This document shows positions 16,790-26,462 of a stretch of DNA of 64,000 nt, one piece after another. The position numbers and the translations under genes are program-made. The stretch spans positions 12,404 to 76,403 of the forward strand of contig JAHDFK010000006.1 in NCBI GenBank assembly GCA_020628175.1. The letters run 5' to 3'. Numbering within the stretch: position 1 is the stretch's first letter; every line of letters begins with the position of its first letter. This stretch comes from Wenyingzhuangia sp. Lineage in GTDB: Bacteria > Bacteroidota > Bacteroidia > Flavobacteriales > Flavobacteriaceae. Under the pieces are notes generated by a model. That model saw only the letters and a list, made by a program, of their open reading frames with translations, ran no database searches and had not been told where the DNA came from.

Positions 16790-18886
16790 ATGAAATACAC
16801 AGTCTTCTTGTTTTTATGGGCAACACAATTATTTTTTGCCCAAAACATTGCATTACACAATAACATTCAAATTATAGACAACACAAACTCTAAAGCAATT
16901 TCTTACGCCAAAGAAGCCTTAGAAAGCGATTTTCAACTAAAATTCGGAACCACAGTATCTAAACTTCCTACCATTCAAATCACCTTAAAAATAGACCGTT
17001 CGCTAAGCGATTTTGACACCTACGAAATAGAACTACAAAAACAAAAAATTGTATTTAAGGGATCTGATGAATTAGGTTTATTACACGCTATATATACTTT
17101 TTCAGAAACGTATTTAGACATCGATCCTTTTATATACTTTACCGAAATCGCTCCCAAAATAGAAGATGTTATTTACGTGAAATCCACCCTACTAAAATCA
17201 ACACCCTACACATTCAAACATCGTATCTTTTTTATCAACGATGAAGATTTAATTGTCGGTTTTCAAAGAGAACATATTGCCCATGGATTTCATTTAGGAG
17301 TGATGGAAAAAATTTATGAAGCGATGCTTCGATTGAAAATGACGGGCGTGATTCCATCCACACTTATTCTATCTGACGAGCCTCATTTAAAACTAGCTTC
17401 AGACATGGGCTTGTTTATTGCACAACACCATGCAGAACCTGTAGGAAGCGTTCCGTTATTTTGGCCTAAAAACATTCCGTATTCTTGGTCTACTCACAAA
17501 GAGCATTTTATAGATTTTTGGAAAAAAGCCATTGAACGACAAAAAGGAAAAAATGTAATCTGGACACTCAACTTTAGAGGATTACTCGATAGAGCTTTCT
17601 GGGAAGATGACCCTACAATTACCGATAAAAGCACCGATAAAGAAAAGGCTTCTATTATTAATGATGTACTGCAAACACAATACGATTTGATTGCAAAGAC
17701 AACCCAGAACAAACAACCACTAACCTGTGGGTATTTATGGGGTGAACTTGGTGGTCTTTACAGAAAAGGACTAATTAACTATCCAAAAAACACCATAATA
17801 CTAGCAGCAGATCAAGGTTACGCAACCTTTGCCAAAGGTACTTTTACAACGTTTGCAAAAACAAAACAACCTAAAGGAATATACCAACATGTATCGTATC
17901 ATAACAGAAAAACTCATTTACGTATCAATACCATTCACCCAGATGTAATTGATAGAGAAATGCAAAAAGCAATTCAAAATAATTTAACCGACATGATGGT
18001 TTTAAACGTTGGAAACATCAAAGAAAAAATATTTGGCATTCAACAAATGGTAAACTACATGAATAGTGGTACGGCTTTCACAAAACAAAAAAACAGTGCT
18101 AATTACTTTGAATATTATACAAAACATAAACTTCACACAAATTCTAAAGCAGTATCCAAATCGTATAAAGACTTTTTTAGCAATCAGTTTGATTTAGGAA
18201 ACAAAGAACGCAAGCCAGGTGATGAATCGTATTTTTACTACGTAGAAAAACTATTAAACATGGCCTATGAAAAAGAAATTATACCTTCGTTTTTTAAACA
18301 CGAATTTCCTGGTGATAAACAGCAGGAATTTGAACAAATTAAAGGAACAAAACCCAAACTTCTTTTTGCTTTAGACCAGTACGAACAACTCTACAAAAAA
18401 TACCACACGCAGTGGCACAATAGCATGTTGCAAAATTTAAACTCCAAAAAAGAACTAACAGGTAGCGAAGCCTCTTTTTACAAAGTTGATTTGGTATTAC
18501 CTACACAAAAAATGCATGCTCTTACAGGGATGAGCCTACATTTTACAACATCGTTAAAACACTACCTCAACAAAAATTATCACGAAAGTGAACTCTCTGC
18601 TTTTACAGCTCTAGAATATGCTAAAAAAGCAGTAAGTATTGAAAAACAAATAGAACAAAACAATTTCGGAAAATTCAACAATTGGTATCAAAACGATGCA
18701 ACAGCTTTAACTTGGAAAATTCCTTTGGTACTCAATAACTATTTAAATCATATTAAAGATTTAAAATATTTTAATTTACCCTACGCTTCCAGAAATTCTA
18801 AAACACCAGGTCTACAATACAAACAACAACCTTATTTTAAAAGCAACTATCAAAAAGAGCTTATTTTTCTAGAAAATGCTCACTAA
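16790..18886 (+). CDS. Glycoside hydrolase family 115-like protein (alpha-glucuronidase type)
   Basis: From ATG 16790 the protein (698 residues) starts with a signal peptide (MKYTVFLFLWATQLFFAQ) and is probably periplasmic or outer-membrane located. The N-terminal domain (DELGLLHAIYTFSETYLDIDPFIYF) resembles the alpha/beta domain of GH115, followed by HRIFFINDEDLIVGF, WTLNFRGLLDRAFWEDD, TCGYLWGELGGLYRKGL and LNVGNIKEKIFGIQQM, which match GH115 core positions. GH115 enzymes remove 4-O-methyl-glucuronic acid from xylan. No other polysaccharide-utilisation genes lie nearby. An in-frame TTG at 16757 would add 11 residues before the signal peptide and is disfavoured. Substrate is not known. Confidence 0.72.
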   Translation: MKYTVFLFLWATQLFFAQNIALHNNIQIIDNTNSKAISYAKEALESDFQLKFGTTVSKLPTIQITLKIDRSLSDFDTYEIELQKQKIVFKGSDELGLLHAIYTFSETYLDIDPFIYFTEIAPKIEDVIYVKSTLLKSTPYTFKHRIFFINDEDLIVGFQREHIAHGFHLGVMEKIYEAMLRLKMTGVIPSTLILSDEPHLKLASDMGLFIAQHHAEPVGSVPLFWPKNIPYSWSTHKEHFIDFWKKAIERQKGKNVIWTLNFRGLLDRAFWEDDPTITDKSTDKEKASIINDVLQTQYDLIAKTTQNKQPLTCGYLWGELGGLYRKGLINYPKNTIILAADQGYATFAKGTFTTFAKTKQPKGIYQHVSYHNRKTHLRINTIHPDVIDREMQKAIQNNLTDMMVLNVGNIKEKIFGIQQMVNYMNSGTAFTKQKNSANYFEYYTKHKLHTNSKAVSKSYKDFFSNQFDLGNKERKPGDESYFYYVEKLLNMAYEKEIIPSFFKHEFPGDKQQEFEQIKGTKPKLLFALDQYEQLYKKYHTQWHNSMLQNLNSKKELTGSEASFYKVDLVLPTQKMHALTGMSLHFTTSLKHYLNKNYHESELSAFTALEYAKKAVSIEKQIEQNNFGKFNNWYQNDATALTWKIPLVLNNYLNHIKDLKYFNLPYASRNSKTPGLQYKQQPYFKSNYQKELIFLENAH

Positions 18887-19241
18887 AAAAACAAACAAAC
18901 ATCAATTTTACGCTAAAAATGCAGCCTGTTTTTATACGAATACTTAAAAAAAATACTTTTTTTTATTAAACGATATTCAAACACAAAAAATAAAGAAAAA
19001 AACAACTACAATCCTTTCAAACAAAAGAACTTAAAAGAAAACAACATTACGCTTCCCACGAAATTCAACCCTTACATTTCCAAAAGGCCTTAATTTCTTA
19101 AAAGCGAGCTCTTAAAAAAGTGTTCTCATAAGTTTATTGGTAACCTATAATGTATTATTTTTGCACCTATTCGACAAAATAGAAACAACAATAATTACGT
19201 AGTAATACGTAGTTTATTTATAGCAAATAATAGAACAAATC
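18887..19241 (+). promoter_or_regulatory. Intergenic region with pdhA promoter
   Basis: These 355 bases hold no gene that I can support. They are AT-rich with A-tracts. Near the 3' end TTG (19137-19139) and TATTTTTG (19156-19163) form a Bacteroidota-type promoter with a 16-base spacer, slightly short. Transcription should start near 19170, giving a leader of about 70 bases before pdhA. No terminator hairpin with a U-tract was found after the GH115-like gene. Confidence 0.55.
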
Positions 19242-20237
19242 ATGAAAGAAATCACCAAAGAAACCTATATCAACTGGTATAAGGACATGCTTTTCTGGAG
19301 AAAATTTGAAGATAAATTGGCTGCAGTTTACATTCAACAAAAAGTTAGAGGATTCTTACACCTATACAATGGTCAAGAAGCTATTTTAGCAGGATGTTTA
19401 CATGTTATGGATTTAAAGCACGATAAAATGATTACTGCTTACCGTAACCACGTACAACCAATTGGTATGGGAGTAGATCCTAAAAAAGTAATGGCCGAAT
19501 TGTATGGTAAAGTAACTGGTACTTCTAAAGGTATGGGTGGTTCTATGCACATTTTTTCGAAAGAAAAAGGTTTTTACGGAGGTCATGGTATTGTTGGAGG
19601 TCAAATTCCTTTAGGTGCTGGTATGGCTTTTGGTGATAAATATCACGGAGTTCCTGGTGTTACGTTATGTTTTATGGGAGATGGTGCTGTACGTCAAGGT
19701 TCGTTACACGAAACATTTAACATGGCTATGAACTGGAAATTACCTGTAGTATTTGTGTGTGAAAACAACGGATACGCAATGGGTACTTCTGTTGAGCGTA
19801 CTGCCAATCACGAAGAAATTTGGAAATTAGGTTTAGGGTACGAAATGCCTTGTGGACCTGTAGATGGGATGGATCCTATAAAAGTAGCGGAAGCTATGGA
19901 AGAAGCTATTGATAGAGCTCGTAGAGGTGACGGACCAACTTTCTTAGAAATGAAAACGTACCGTTATAGAGGTCACTCTATGTCTGATGCACAACACTAC
20001 CGTACAAAAGACGAAGTTGCTGAATACAAAAAAATCGATCCTATTACACAAGTATTGGATGTGATTAAAAAAGAAGAATATTTATCTGAAGACGAAATTA
20101 AGCAAGTTGAAAAAGACGTAAAAGCTAAAGTTGCAGAATGCGAAAAGTTTGCTGAAGACTCTCCATTCCCAGATAAATCTCAGTTATACGATTTAGTATA
20201 CGAGCAAGAAAATTACCCATTTGTAAAACATAAATAA
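19242..20237 (+). CDS. pdhA: Pyruvate dehydrogenase E1 component, alpha subunit
   Basis: The 331-residue protein is the thiamine-diphosphate-binding alpha subunit of pyruvate dehydrogenase E1. The TPP motif begins GDGAVRQGSLHETFNMA and ends ENNGYAMG, near residues 148-183. The phosphorylation-loop-like YRYRGHSMSDAQHYRT is also present. It pairs with PdhB (not in the window) to decarboxylate pyruvate and acetylate the lipoyl groups of the E2 encoded 15 bases downstream. A pdhA-pdhC pair separated from pdhB is common in Flavobacteriia. Confidence 0.95.
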   Translation: MKEITKETYINWYKDMLFWRKFEDKLAAVYIQQKVRGFLHLYNGQEAILAGCLHVMDLKHDKMITAYRNHVQPIGMGVDPKKVMAELYGKVTGTSKGMGGSMHIFSKEKGFYGGHGIVGGQIPLGAGMAFGDKYHGVPGVTLCFMGDGAVRQGSLHETFNMAMNWKLPVVFVCENNGYAMGTSVERTANHEEIWKLGLGYEMPCGPVDGMDPIKVAEAMEEAIDRARRGDGPTFLEMKTYRYRGHSMSDAQHYRTKDEVAEYKKIDPITQVLDVIKKEEYLSEDEIKQVEKDVKAKVAECEKFAEDSPFPDKSQLYDLVYEQENYPFVKHK

Positions 20238-20252
20238 TCCAAGAATAAAGAT

Positions 20253-21887
20253 ATGGCTATAACAATTACAATGCCACGTTTGAGTGATACGATGACCGAA
20301 GGTACCGTTGCTCAATGGCTTAAAAAAGTTGGTGATAAAGTAGAAGAAGGAGACATTTTAGCAGAAATCGAAACTGATAAAGCTACTATGGAATTCGAAT
20401 CTTTTAATGAAGGAACTTTATTACATATTGGATTACAAGAAGGTGATACTGCACCTGTAGATAGCTTATTAGCTATTATTGGTGATGAAGGTGAAGATAT
20501 TTCTGCTCTTTTAAACGGAAATACAGCTGAAGCTGCACCTGCAGAAGAAGCTCCAGCTACTGCCACTCAAGAAGAAAGCGCACCTGCTCCAGAAGCTGCT
20601 GCAATTCCTGAAGGAGTAACTGTTGTTACAATGCCTCGTTTGAGTGATACAATGACAGATGGTACAGTTGCATCTTGGTTAAAACAAGTTGGTGACAAGG
20701 TAGAAGAAGGTGATATTTTAGCAGAAATTGAAACTGATAAAGCTACAATGGAGTTCGAATCTTTTAACGAAGGAACTCTTTTATATGTAGGGCTACAAGA
20801 AGGTGAAACTGCACCTGTAGATAGTTTATTAGCTATTATTGGTGAAGCTGGAACAGATGTATCTGCCGTGGCTGCTAATTTTGGGACTGCTGCTCCTGCT
20901 GCTGCAAAAGCTGAGGCACCTAAAACAGAAGCTCCTGCCGCTGCTGCTCCTAAAGCTGAAGCTGCACCTGCAAAAGCAAGTACACCAACTGCTACTAAAA
21001 AAGTAAGCGCTATTAACTCTGAAAACGGACGTATTGTCGCTTCTCCTTTAGCTAAAGCATTAGCAGAAGAAAAAGGAATCAACTTAGCAAAAGTTGTTGG
21101 AACTGGTGAAGGTGGAAGAATTGTAAAAGTTGATATCGAAAACTATACTCCTGCTACTGAAGCTGCTCCTGCTGCTGCAACTGTTGTTGCTGCTCCTGTT
21201 GGAGAGATAAGCCAAAGAGAAGAGAAAAACTCTAATATGCGTAAAGCAATTGCTAGAGCCTTAGACAAATCTCAAACTGAAAACGTAAACTTTACGATTA
21301 GTATTGATGTAGACATGGACAATGCTATCGCTTCTCGTAAACAAATTAACGAATTGCCAGATACAAAAGTTTCTTTCAACGATTTAGTTGTAAAAGCTTC
21401 TGCAATGGCTTTAAGAAAACACCCACAAATTAATACAGAGTGGACTGTTGAGAAAACAATCTATAACGATCATATAGCTGTAGGTGTTGCCGTTGCTATT
21501 GAAGATGGATTGGTAGTACCTGTAATTCCTTTTACAGACACAAAGAGTTTGACTCAAATTGGTGCGGAAGTAAAAGATTTAGCTGTAAAAGCTAAAAAGA
21601 AAAAATTAACTCCTGCAGAAATGTCTGGAAGTACTTTTACAGTATCTAACTTAGGTATGTTTGGTGTAGATAACTTTACCTCTATCATCAACCAACCAAA
21701 CTCAGCTATTTTATCTGTAGGTGGTATCAAACAAAAGCCTGTTGTAAAAAACGGAGAAATTGTTGTTGGTAACGTTATGAATTTAACATTATCTTGTGAC
21801 CACAGAACTATTGATGGTGCTGTTGGTGCTGCTTTCTTAAATACTTTAAAGCAGTTTATAGAAAACCCTGTAACAATGATTGCTTAA
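20253..21887 (+). CDS. pdhC: Pyruvate dehydrogenase E2, dihydrolipoyl acetyltransferase with two lipoyl domains
   Basis: The 544-residue protein forms the PDH core and moves acetyl groups to CoA. It has two N-terminal lipoyl domains (about 1-80 and 125-205), each with the lipoylation motif EIETDKATMEFES (the Lys carries lipoate). Ala/Pro-rich hinges follow each. The peripheral-subunit-binding domain is at about 260-295 (ASPLAKALAEEKGINL, GTGEGGRIVKVD). The catalytic domain ends with SCDHRTIDGAVGA, which contains the active-site His. The stop is followed by a strong terminator, so pdhA-pdhC form one unit. Confidence 0.96.
   Translation: MAITITMPRLSDTMTEGTVAQWLKKVGDKVEEGDILAEIETDKATMEFESFNEGTLLHIGLQEGDTAPVDSLLAIIGDEGEDISALLNGNTAEAAPAEEAPATATQEESAPAPEAAAIPEGVTVVTMPRLSDTMTDGTVASWLKQVGDKVEEGDILAEIETDKATMEFESFNEGTLLYVGLQEGETAPVDSLLAIIGEAGTDVSAVAANFGTAAPAAAKAEAPKTEAPAAAAPKAEAAPAKASTPTATKKVSAINSENGRIVASPLAKALAEEKGINLAKVVGTGEGGRIVKVDIENYTPATEAAPAAATVVAAPVGEISQREEKNSNMRKAIARALDKSQTENVNFTISIDVDMDNAIASRKQINELPDTKVSFNDLVVKASAMALRKHPQINTEWTVEKTIYNDHIAVGVAVAIEDGLVVPVIPFTDTKSLTQIGAEVKDLAVKAKKKKLTPAEMSGSTFTVSNLGMFGVDNFTSIINQPNSAILSVGGIKQKPVVKNGEIVVGNVMNLTLSCDHRTIDGAVGAAFLNTLKQFIENPVTMIA
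20265..20860 (+). repeat. Tandem lipoyl-domain duplication inside pdhC
   Basis: The segments about 20265-20490 and 20630-20850 encode near-identical lipoyl domains (MPRLSDTMT, VGDKVEEGDILAEIETDKA, LQEG-TAPVDSLLAIIG) and remain closely similar at DNA level. This is an in-frame internal duplication joined by an Ala/Glu/Pro-rich linker. Such arrays are normal in E2 proteins, though copy number varies. Confidence 0.85.
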
Positions 21888-21910
21888 TTTACAGCAACAA
21901 TATCATAAAA

Positions 21911-21945
21911 AAAGAGTCACGGTTTTAAACTGTGACTCTTTTTTA
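21911..21945 (+). terminator. Rho-independent terminator after pdhC
   Basis: AGAGTCAC (21913-21920) pairs with GTGACTCT (21932-21939), extended inward by GGTTT/AAACT with a wobble, and is followed by a TTTTTT run. It ends the pdhA-pdhC transcript. Confidence 0.85.
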
Positions 21946-21998
21946 TTTTACATCAATTCTAAAATTATAGCTCATATTAAAATTGTATTTTTACCTCA

Positions 21999-22030
21999 AG
22001 AAAGTTTCATTTTAAATTTCGAAACTTTCT
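21999..22030 (+). promoter_or_regulatory. Perfect inverted repeat in the leader of the TlpA-like gene
   Basis: AGAAAGTTTC (21999-22008) and GAAACTTTCT (22021-22030) are perfect 10-base inverted arms with a 12-base AT-rich spacer, 18 bases before the ATG at 22049. A near-match -7 element (TATTTTTA, 21986-21993) lies just upstream, which would place the repeat at the very 5' end of the mRNA. It could be a stabilising 5' hairpin or an operator. There is no long T-run, so it is not a terminator. Confidence 0.5.
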
Positions 22031-22048
22031 ATTTATAAAAACACACCA

Positions 22049-23059
22049 ATGAATTATTTGAAAAAAATGCTTCTAGCATTTACTACGCTTTTAGCGATTG
22101 CCTGTACAAAAACTCCAGAGCATGCTAGTATTGAGGGTGAAATTAAAAACTTACCCGAAGCTATTAAAGAACTTACATTAAGAACCGAAAACAATGTTAA
22201 AACAGTTGCCATTACAAACGGAAGCTTTAAAGACACTATTAACATAGATGGAGAAATGGCTTTTATACAAATCGGTAAATTTGGTCAGCTTTTATTTTTA
22301 AACAAAAACACGCATTTAAAAATTAATTTAGATGCAACTGATTATAGAAAAACATTAACCTATAGCGGTGATGGAGCTAGCAACAACAACTATATTGTTA
22401 ATAGAGAAAACATTACACAAAAAGTTTTCGAAAACATAGACAGCATTAACGGTTTAAATAAAACAGCTTTTTCTAGTTATTTACATACTATGGAAAACAA
22501 CATTGCAAACCTTATTGCCAAAAGTAAAGATGTTGATCCTAAATTAATCAAAACCGAGCAAGATGGTTTGAAAGACTTTATTGAAAATTTAAAACATCAA
22601 TACGAATCTATCAATTCCGCAATTTACTCTCTAAAAAAGGGAACACCTTCTCCTGAGTTTGAAAACTACGACAATTACAAAGGCGGAACTACTTCTTTAA
22701 AAGACTTAAAAGGAAGCTATGTGTATATTGATGTTTGGGCTACTTGGTGCAATCCTTGTTTGGCAGAAATTCCATCTTTAAAAAGGTTAGAAAAAAAACT
22801 TCATGGAAAAAACATCAAGTTTGTTAGTATTTCTATTGACAATTTAAACGCCAAAGAAAAATGGCAAAACATGGTGAAGTCTAAAAATTTAAAAGGAATC
22901 CAATTATTTGCAAAGGGAGACCAACGCTTTTTAAACCAATACCGCATTAATGGTATTCCGCGTTTTATTTTATTAGACCCTGAAGGAAATATTGTAGAAG
23001 CAAATGCTCCTAGACCTTCTAACCCTAATATAGAAAATTTATTAAATAGTCTTTTATAA
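22049..23059 (+). CDS. TlpA-like thioredoxin-fold lipoprotein
   Basis: The 336-residue protein starts with a lipoprotein signal peptide ending LLAIAC (lipid Cys19). A DUF4369-like N-terminal domain (ASIEGEIKNLPEAIKELTLR, DGEMAFIQIGKFGQ) and a helical linker follow. The C-terminal thioredoxin domain has the redox motif WATWCNPC (about residues 230-237) and the cis-Pro region NGIPRFILLD. It probably acts as a periplasmic thiol-disulfide reductase of the TlpA/ResA type; its substrate is unknown. It is a single-gene unit with a terminator behind it. Confidence 0.86.
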   Translation: MNYLKKMLLAFTTLLAIACTKTPEHASIEGEIKNLPEAIKELTLRTENNVKTVAITNGSFKDTINIDGEMAFIQIGKFGQLLFLNKNTHLKINLDATDYRKTLTYSGDGASNNNYIVNRENITQKVFENIDSINGLNKTAFSSYLHTMENNIANLIAKSKDVDPKLIKTEQDGLKDFIENLKHQYESINSAIYSLKKGTPSPEFENYDNYKGGTTSLKDLKGSYVYIDVWATWCNPCLAEIPSLKRLEKKLHGKNIKFVSISIDNLNAKEKWQNMVKSKNLKGIQLFAKGDQRFLNQYRINGIPRFILLDPEGNIVEANAPRPSNPNIENLLNSLL

Positions 23060-23064
23060 AAAAA

Positions 23065-23097
23065 CAGCCTCTAATTAAGTTAGAGGCTATTTTTTTG
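23065..23097 (+). terminator. Rho-independent terminator after the TlpA-like gene
   Basis: AGCCTCTA (23066-23073) pairs with TAGAGGCT (23081-23088) around a short AT loop, followed by ATTTTTTT. Confidence 0.85.
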
Positions 23098-23223
23098 ATT
23101 ATTACCAAAGCCCTACTTACTCTTTTATCGGTTTAATCCTTTTTCAAAAAAAACAAATCCGTGTAATCTCTATTTTTTCATCAATAAAAAAACGAAGAGT
23201 TTTTCTATACTCTTTAATCCTAT

Positions 23224-23231
23224 TATCTTTG
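23224..23231 (+). promoter_or_regulatory. -7 element of the fumC promoter
   Basis: TATCTTTG is an exact TAnnTTTG match, 29 bases before the fumC ATG. No convincing TTG is seen at the expected distance upstream, so only the -7 half is supported. Confidence 0.5.
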
Positions 23232-23260
23232 ACTTTCAAAATCGATTAAAAAAGATACTC

Positions 23261-24658
23261 ATGTCATATAGAATAGAAAAAGATACAATGGGTGAGGTAC
23301 AAGTACCTTCTGATAAGTATTGGGGAGCACAAACGCAAAGATCTATCAATAACTTTAAAATAGGACCTGCAGGTAGCATGCCCCTAGAAATTATTTATGG
23401 TTTTGCATATTTAAAAAAAGCGGCTGCGCATGCAAACTGCGATTTAGGTGTTTTAGAAGCTTCTAAAAAAGATTTAATTTCTGCTGTTTGTGATGAAATA
23501 TTAGCAGGGAAACACGATGATCAATTTCCTTTAGTTGTATGGCAAACAGGTTCGGGTACACAATCGAACATGAACTCTAACGAAGTAATTGCAAACCGTG
23601 CACAAGAATTAGCCGGAGGTGTTATTGGAGAAGGAGAAAAAGTAATTCAACCAAACGATGATGTAAATAAGTCACAATCTTCTAACGACACATTTCCAAC
23701 AGGAATGCACATTGCCTCTTACAAAGTAATTGTAGAAACTACCATTCCTGGAGTGCAACAATTAAGAGATACGCTACAAGCAAAATCTGAAGCATTTAAG
23801 AATGTAGTTAAAATTGGACGTACCCACTTAATGGATGCCACACCATTAACTATTGGTCAAGAATTTTCAGGATATGTATCGCAATTAGATCATGGATTGA
23901 AAGCTTTAAAAAATACATTACCACATTTAGCTGAATTAGCTTTAGGAGGTACTGCTGTTGGAACTGGTTTAAACACACCTGCCGGATACGATGTATTAGT
24001 AGCTAAAAAAATTGCAGAATTTACAGGATTACCTTTTGTTACTGCTGAAAATAAATTCGAGGCTTTAGCAGCTCATGATGCTTTGGTAGAAACTCATGGT
24101 GCTTTAAAACAAATTGCTGTTTCTTTAAATAAAATTGCAAACGATATTCGTTTAATGGCTTCGGGTCCTCGTTCTGGAATTGGAGAATTGATCATTCCGG
24201 CAAACGAGCCAGGATCATCTATTATGCCAGGTAAAGTAAACCCTACACAAGCAGAAGCTATTACAATGGTAGCGGCACAAGTTATGGGTAACGATGTAGC
24301 TATTGGTGTTGGTGGTTTACAAGGACATTACGAATTAAACGTATTTAAACCTGTAATGGCAAAAAACTTAATAGAATCTGCAAGATTGATTGGTGATGCT
24401 TGTGTATCATTTGATGTAAATTGTGCAGTAGGTATTGAGCCAAACTACGAAGTAATTGAAAAATTATTAAACAATTCTTTAATGCTTGTAACAGCTTTAA
24501 ATACCAAAATAGGTTATTACAAAGCTGCCGAAATAGCAAATACAGCACACGCTAACGGAACCACATTAAAAGAAGAAGCTGTACGTTTAGGATATGTAAC
24601 TCCCGAACAATACGACGAATGGGTACGACCAGAAAACATGATTGGTTCTTTAAAATAA
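23261..24658 (+). CDS. fumC: Class II fumarate hydratase
   Basis: This cytoplasmic TCA-cycle enzyme interconverts fumarate and malate without an Fe-S cluster. The 465-residue length is typical. The family signature [15 protein letters not shown] (about residues 317-331) contains the mobile-loop catalytic Ser, and [14 protein letters not shown] plus [20 protein letters not shown] are substrate-site segments that distinguish it from aspartase less strictly. It has its own promoter and terminator. FumC is favoured over AspA by the [17 protein letters not shown] region and length. Confidence 0.93.
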   Translation: MSYRIEKDTMGEVQVPSDKYWGAQTQRSINNFKIGPAGSMPLEIIYGFAYLKKAAAHANCDLGVLEASKKDLISAVCDEILAGKHDDQFPLVVWQTGSGTQSNMNSNEVIANRAQELAGGVIGEGEKVIQPNDDVNKSQSSNDTFPTGMHIASYKVIVETTIPGVQQLRDTLQAKSEAFKNVVKIGRTHLMDATPLTIGQEFSGYVSQLDHGLKALKNTLPHLAELALGGTAVGTGLNTPAGYDVLVAKKIAEFTGLPFVTAENKFEALAAHDALVETHGALKQIAVSLNKIANDIRLMASGPRSGIGELIIPANEPGSSIMPGKVNPTQAEAITMVAAQVMGNDVAIGVGGLQGHYELNVFKPVMAKNLIESARLIGDACVSFDVNCAVGIEPNYEVIEKLLNNSLMLVTALNTKIGYYKAAEIANTAHANGTTLKEEAVRLGYVTPEQYDEWVRPENMIGSLK

Positions 24659-24682
24659 AGTTCCAAACTATATAAATTTCTA

Positions 24683-24712
24683 AAAAACCACTGCATTGCA
24701 GTGGTTTTTTTT
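24683..24712 (+). terminator. Rho-independent terminator after fumC
   Basis: AAACCACTGCA and TGCAGTGGTTT form a near-perfect palindromic stem with adjacent A- and T-runs, so it could work in both directions. Confidence 0.88.
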
Positions 24713-24739
24713 ATATTTAGTATTCTAAAAATTAAATAA

Positions 24740-25846
24740 ATGTTAACAGGAGTTTTATTCGCATTAGTATCTGCAGTTTTATTAGGAATATACGCATTAC
24801 CCTCTAAATACACCAAAGGTTTTGCTTGGGAAAACACATGGGGAGGTTTCTTTTTTTTCGGAATGTTTGTAATTCCAATACTCCTTACATTTTATTTAGT
24901 AAACGATTTGTGGGCTATTTATGCACAAATTCCAACATGGGTTTTTCCAACCATGTTTGGCTTAAGTTTTTGCTGGGGAATTGGTAACATTCTTTGGGGA
25001 TACAGCATTAACTCCATAGGTATGGCTTTAGCCTTTAGTTTATTTTTAGGTGTTATAACCTCTATAGATACTATACTACCTTTAATACTTGTTGCCGATG
25101 GACAAGAAAGCATTATTGGTACACCTATTGGAAACATCATGTTTTTAGGAATTTTCACCATTGTAGCAGGAATTGCCTTAAATGGGTATGCAGGGATTTT
25201 AAGAGATAAAGACAAAACAACAAATACAAACGATACCGAAGTTGATAAAACAAAAAGAATACGTCAAGGAATTTTGTTTTGTGTGCTTGGCGCTATTTGT
25301 GCCGCAGGATTCAACTTATCCTACCACACAGGTAACAACTTAGGGAAAATAGGAGAAGTTGCCGAATTACAATATGGAAACGAACCTTGGATTGCTCGTT
25401 TAGCAGTAATGCTTCCTATATTTATGGGAGCTACTATTTCTACCACCATCTTCTTTAGTTACAGATTAACCAAAAATAAAACATGGGGTAATTACACTAA
25501 AAAAGGAGCACTAACTGCTTTAATCTTAGTATTACTGATGGCTATTTTTCACGATACGGCTCTTGTTATTTATGGATTAGCCGCATACCATTTAGGGGAA
25601 TTAGGTACTTCTGTTGGATTTGCTATTTTAGAAACAGGAGCTATTATGGTAGCAACTTTAAATGGTATTTTAACAAAAGAATGGGCAGGTGCTTCTAAAA
25701 AAAGCAAACTTTTACTAGGTACTAGTTTGGCTATTTTAATTGTAGGAGTTTTAATTATTGCCAAAGGAAATCATTTAAAAATTAATGAATCGGAACAAGC
25801 AACGATTCCAGAAACAACATTACACAAAGCATACTTAAAAAGTTGA
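24740..25846 (+). CDS. RhaT-family L-rhamnose-proton symporter-like permease
   Basis: The 368-residue protein has about ten hydrophobic segments. The N-terminus (LVSAVLLGIYALPSKYTKGFAWENTWGGFF) and the FCWGIGNILWGYSINSIGMALAFSLFLGV segment match the RhaT family of the drug/metabolite transporter superfamily. A hydrophilic central loop (DKDKTTNTNDTEVDKTKR) divides two halves. No rhamnose catabolic genes are nearby, so the sugar is not established. An alkB-like gene starts 13 bases after its stop. Confidence 0.8.
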   Translation: MLTGVLFALVSAVLLGIYALPSKYTKGFAWENTWGGFFFFGMFVIPILLTFYLVNDLWAIYAQIPTWVFPTMFGLSFCWGIGNILWGYSINSIGMALAFSLFLGVITSIDTILPLILVADGQESIIGTPIGNIMFLGIFTIVAGIALNGYAGILRDKDKTTNTNDTEVDKTKRIRQGILFCVLGAICAAGFNLSYHTGNNLGKIGEVAELQYGNEPWIARLAVMLPIFMGATISTTIFFSYRLTKNKTWGNYTKKGALTALILVLLMAIFHDTALVIYGLAAYHLGELGTSVGFAILETGAIMVATLNGILTKEWAGASKKSKLLLGTSLAILIVGVLIIAKGNHLKINESEQATIPETTLHKAYLKS

Positions 25847-25859
25847 TTTAACAAAACAA

Positions 25860-26462
25860 ATGGATTTATTTTCCAACACAGCACACCCCAACCTGCTGCC
25901 TTACGATGGTGAAGTAATTTACTACCCTAATGTATTTTCTACAGCCGTATCTCAAGAGTATTTAGAAATACTTTTAAAAACAGTTGAATGGCAACAAGAG
26001 GTAGTAAACATGTTTGGAAAAACCATTACCATGGATCGGAAAATAGCACTTTATGGAGATACTAATTTTGTGTACGGATACGCAAAAAACAAAAGACAAG
26101 CCAAACCTTGGCCTAAAGAACTATCTGCATTAAAAACAAGTATAGAAAACAAATGCAATACTCATTTTAATGCCTGTTTGCTAAATTTATACCACAACGG
26201 AACCGAAGCCATGGGTTGGCATGCAGACGATGAAAAAGAATTAGGAGAAAACCCAACTATTGCATCGGTAAGTTTTGGTGCCGACCGTAAATTTTCTTTC
26301 AAACATAAAACCACCAAACAAACCCTTTCTCTCACATTACAAAAAGGATCTTTATTGGTAATGAAAGGAACAACACAAACACATTGGCTACATAAACTAC
26401 CACCAATAAACGCCCTAAAAACACCTCGTATAAACCTTACGTTTAGAAACATTATTAGTTAA
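25860..26462 (+). CDS. alkB: AlkB-like 2-oxoglutarate/Fe(II) dioxygenase
   Basis: The 200-residue protein resembles ALKBH2/3-type AlkB enzymes, which repair N-alkylated bases by oxidative demethylation. The Fe ligand motif H-x-D is in AMGWHADDEKEL, followed by IASVSFGADRKFSFKHK. The distal His is in TTQTHWLHKLP, and the 2-oxoglutarate-binding Arg pair is in KTPRINLTFR. It lies between a RhaT-like transporter and uvrA, the latter also a DNA-repair gene. It may be cotranscribed with the transporter. Confidence 0.88.
   Translation: MDLFSNTAHPNLLPYDGEVIYYPNVFSTAVSQEYLEILLKTVEWQQEVVNMFGKTITMDRKIALYGDTNFVYGYAKNKRQAKPWPKELSALKTSIENKCNTHFNACLLNLYHNGTEAMGWHADDEKELGENPTIASVSFGADRKFSFKHKTTKQTLSLTLQKGSLLVMKGTTQTHWLHKLPPINALKTPRINLTFRNIIS

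Noticed and set aside
20567..21082. Long Ala/Ser-rich open frame on the minus strand opposite pdhC
   Set aside because: It mirrors the Ala/Pro-rich linkers and lipoyl domains of pdhC in the complementary frame, and has no promoter or family resemblance.
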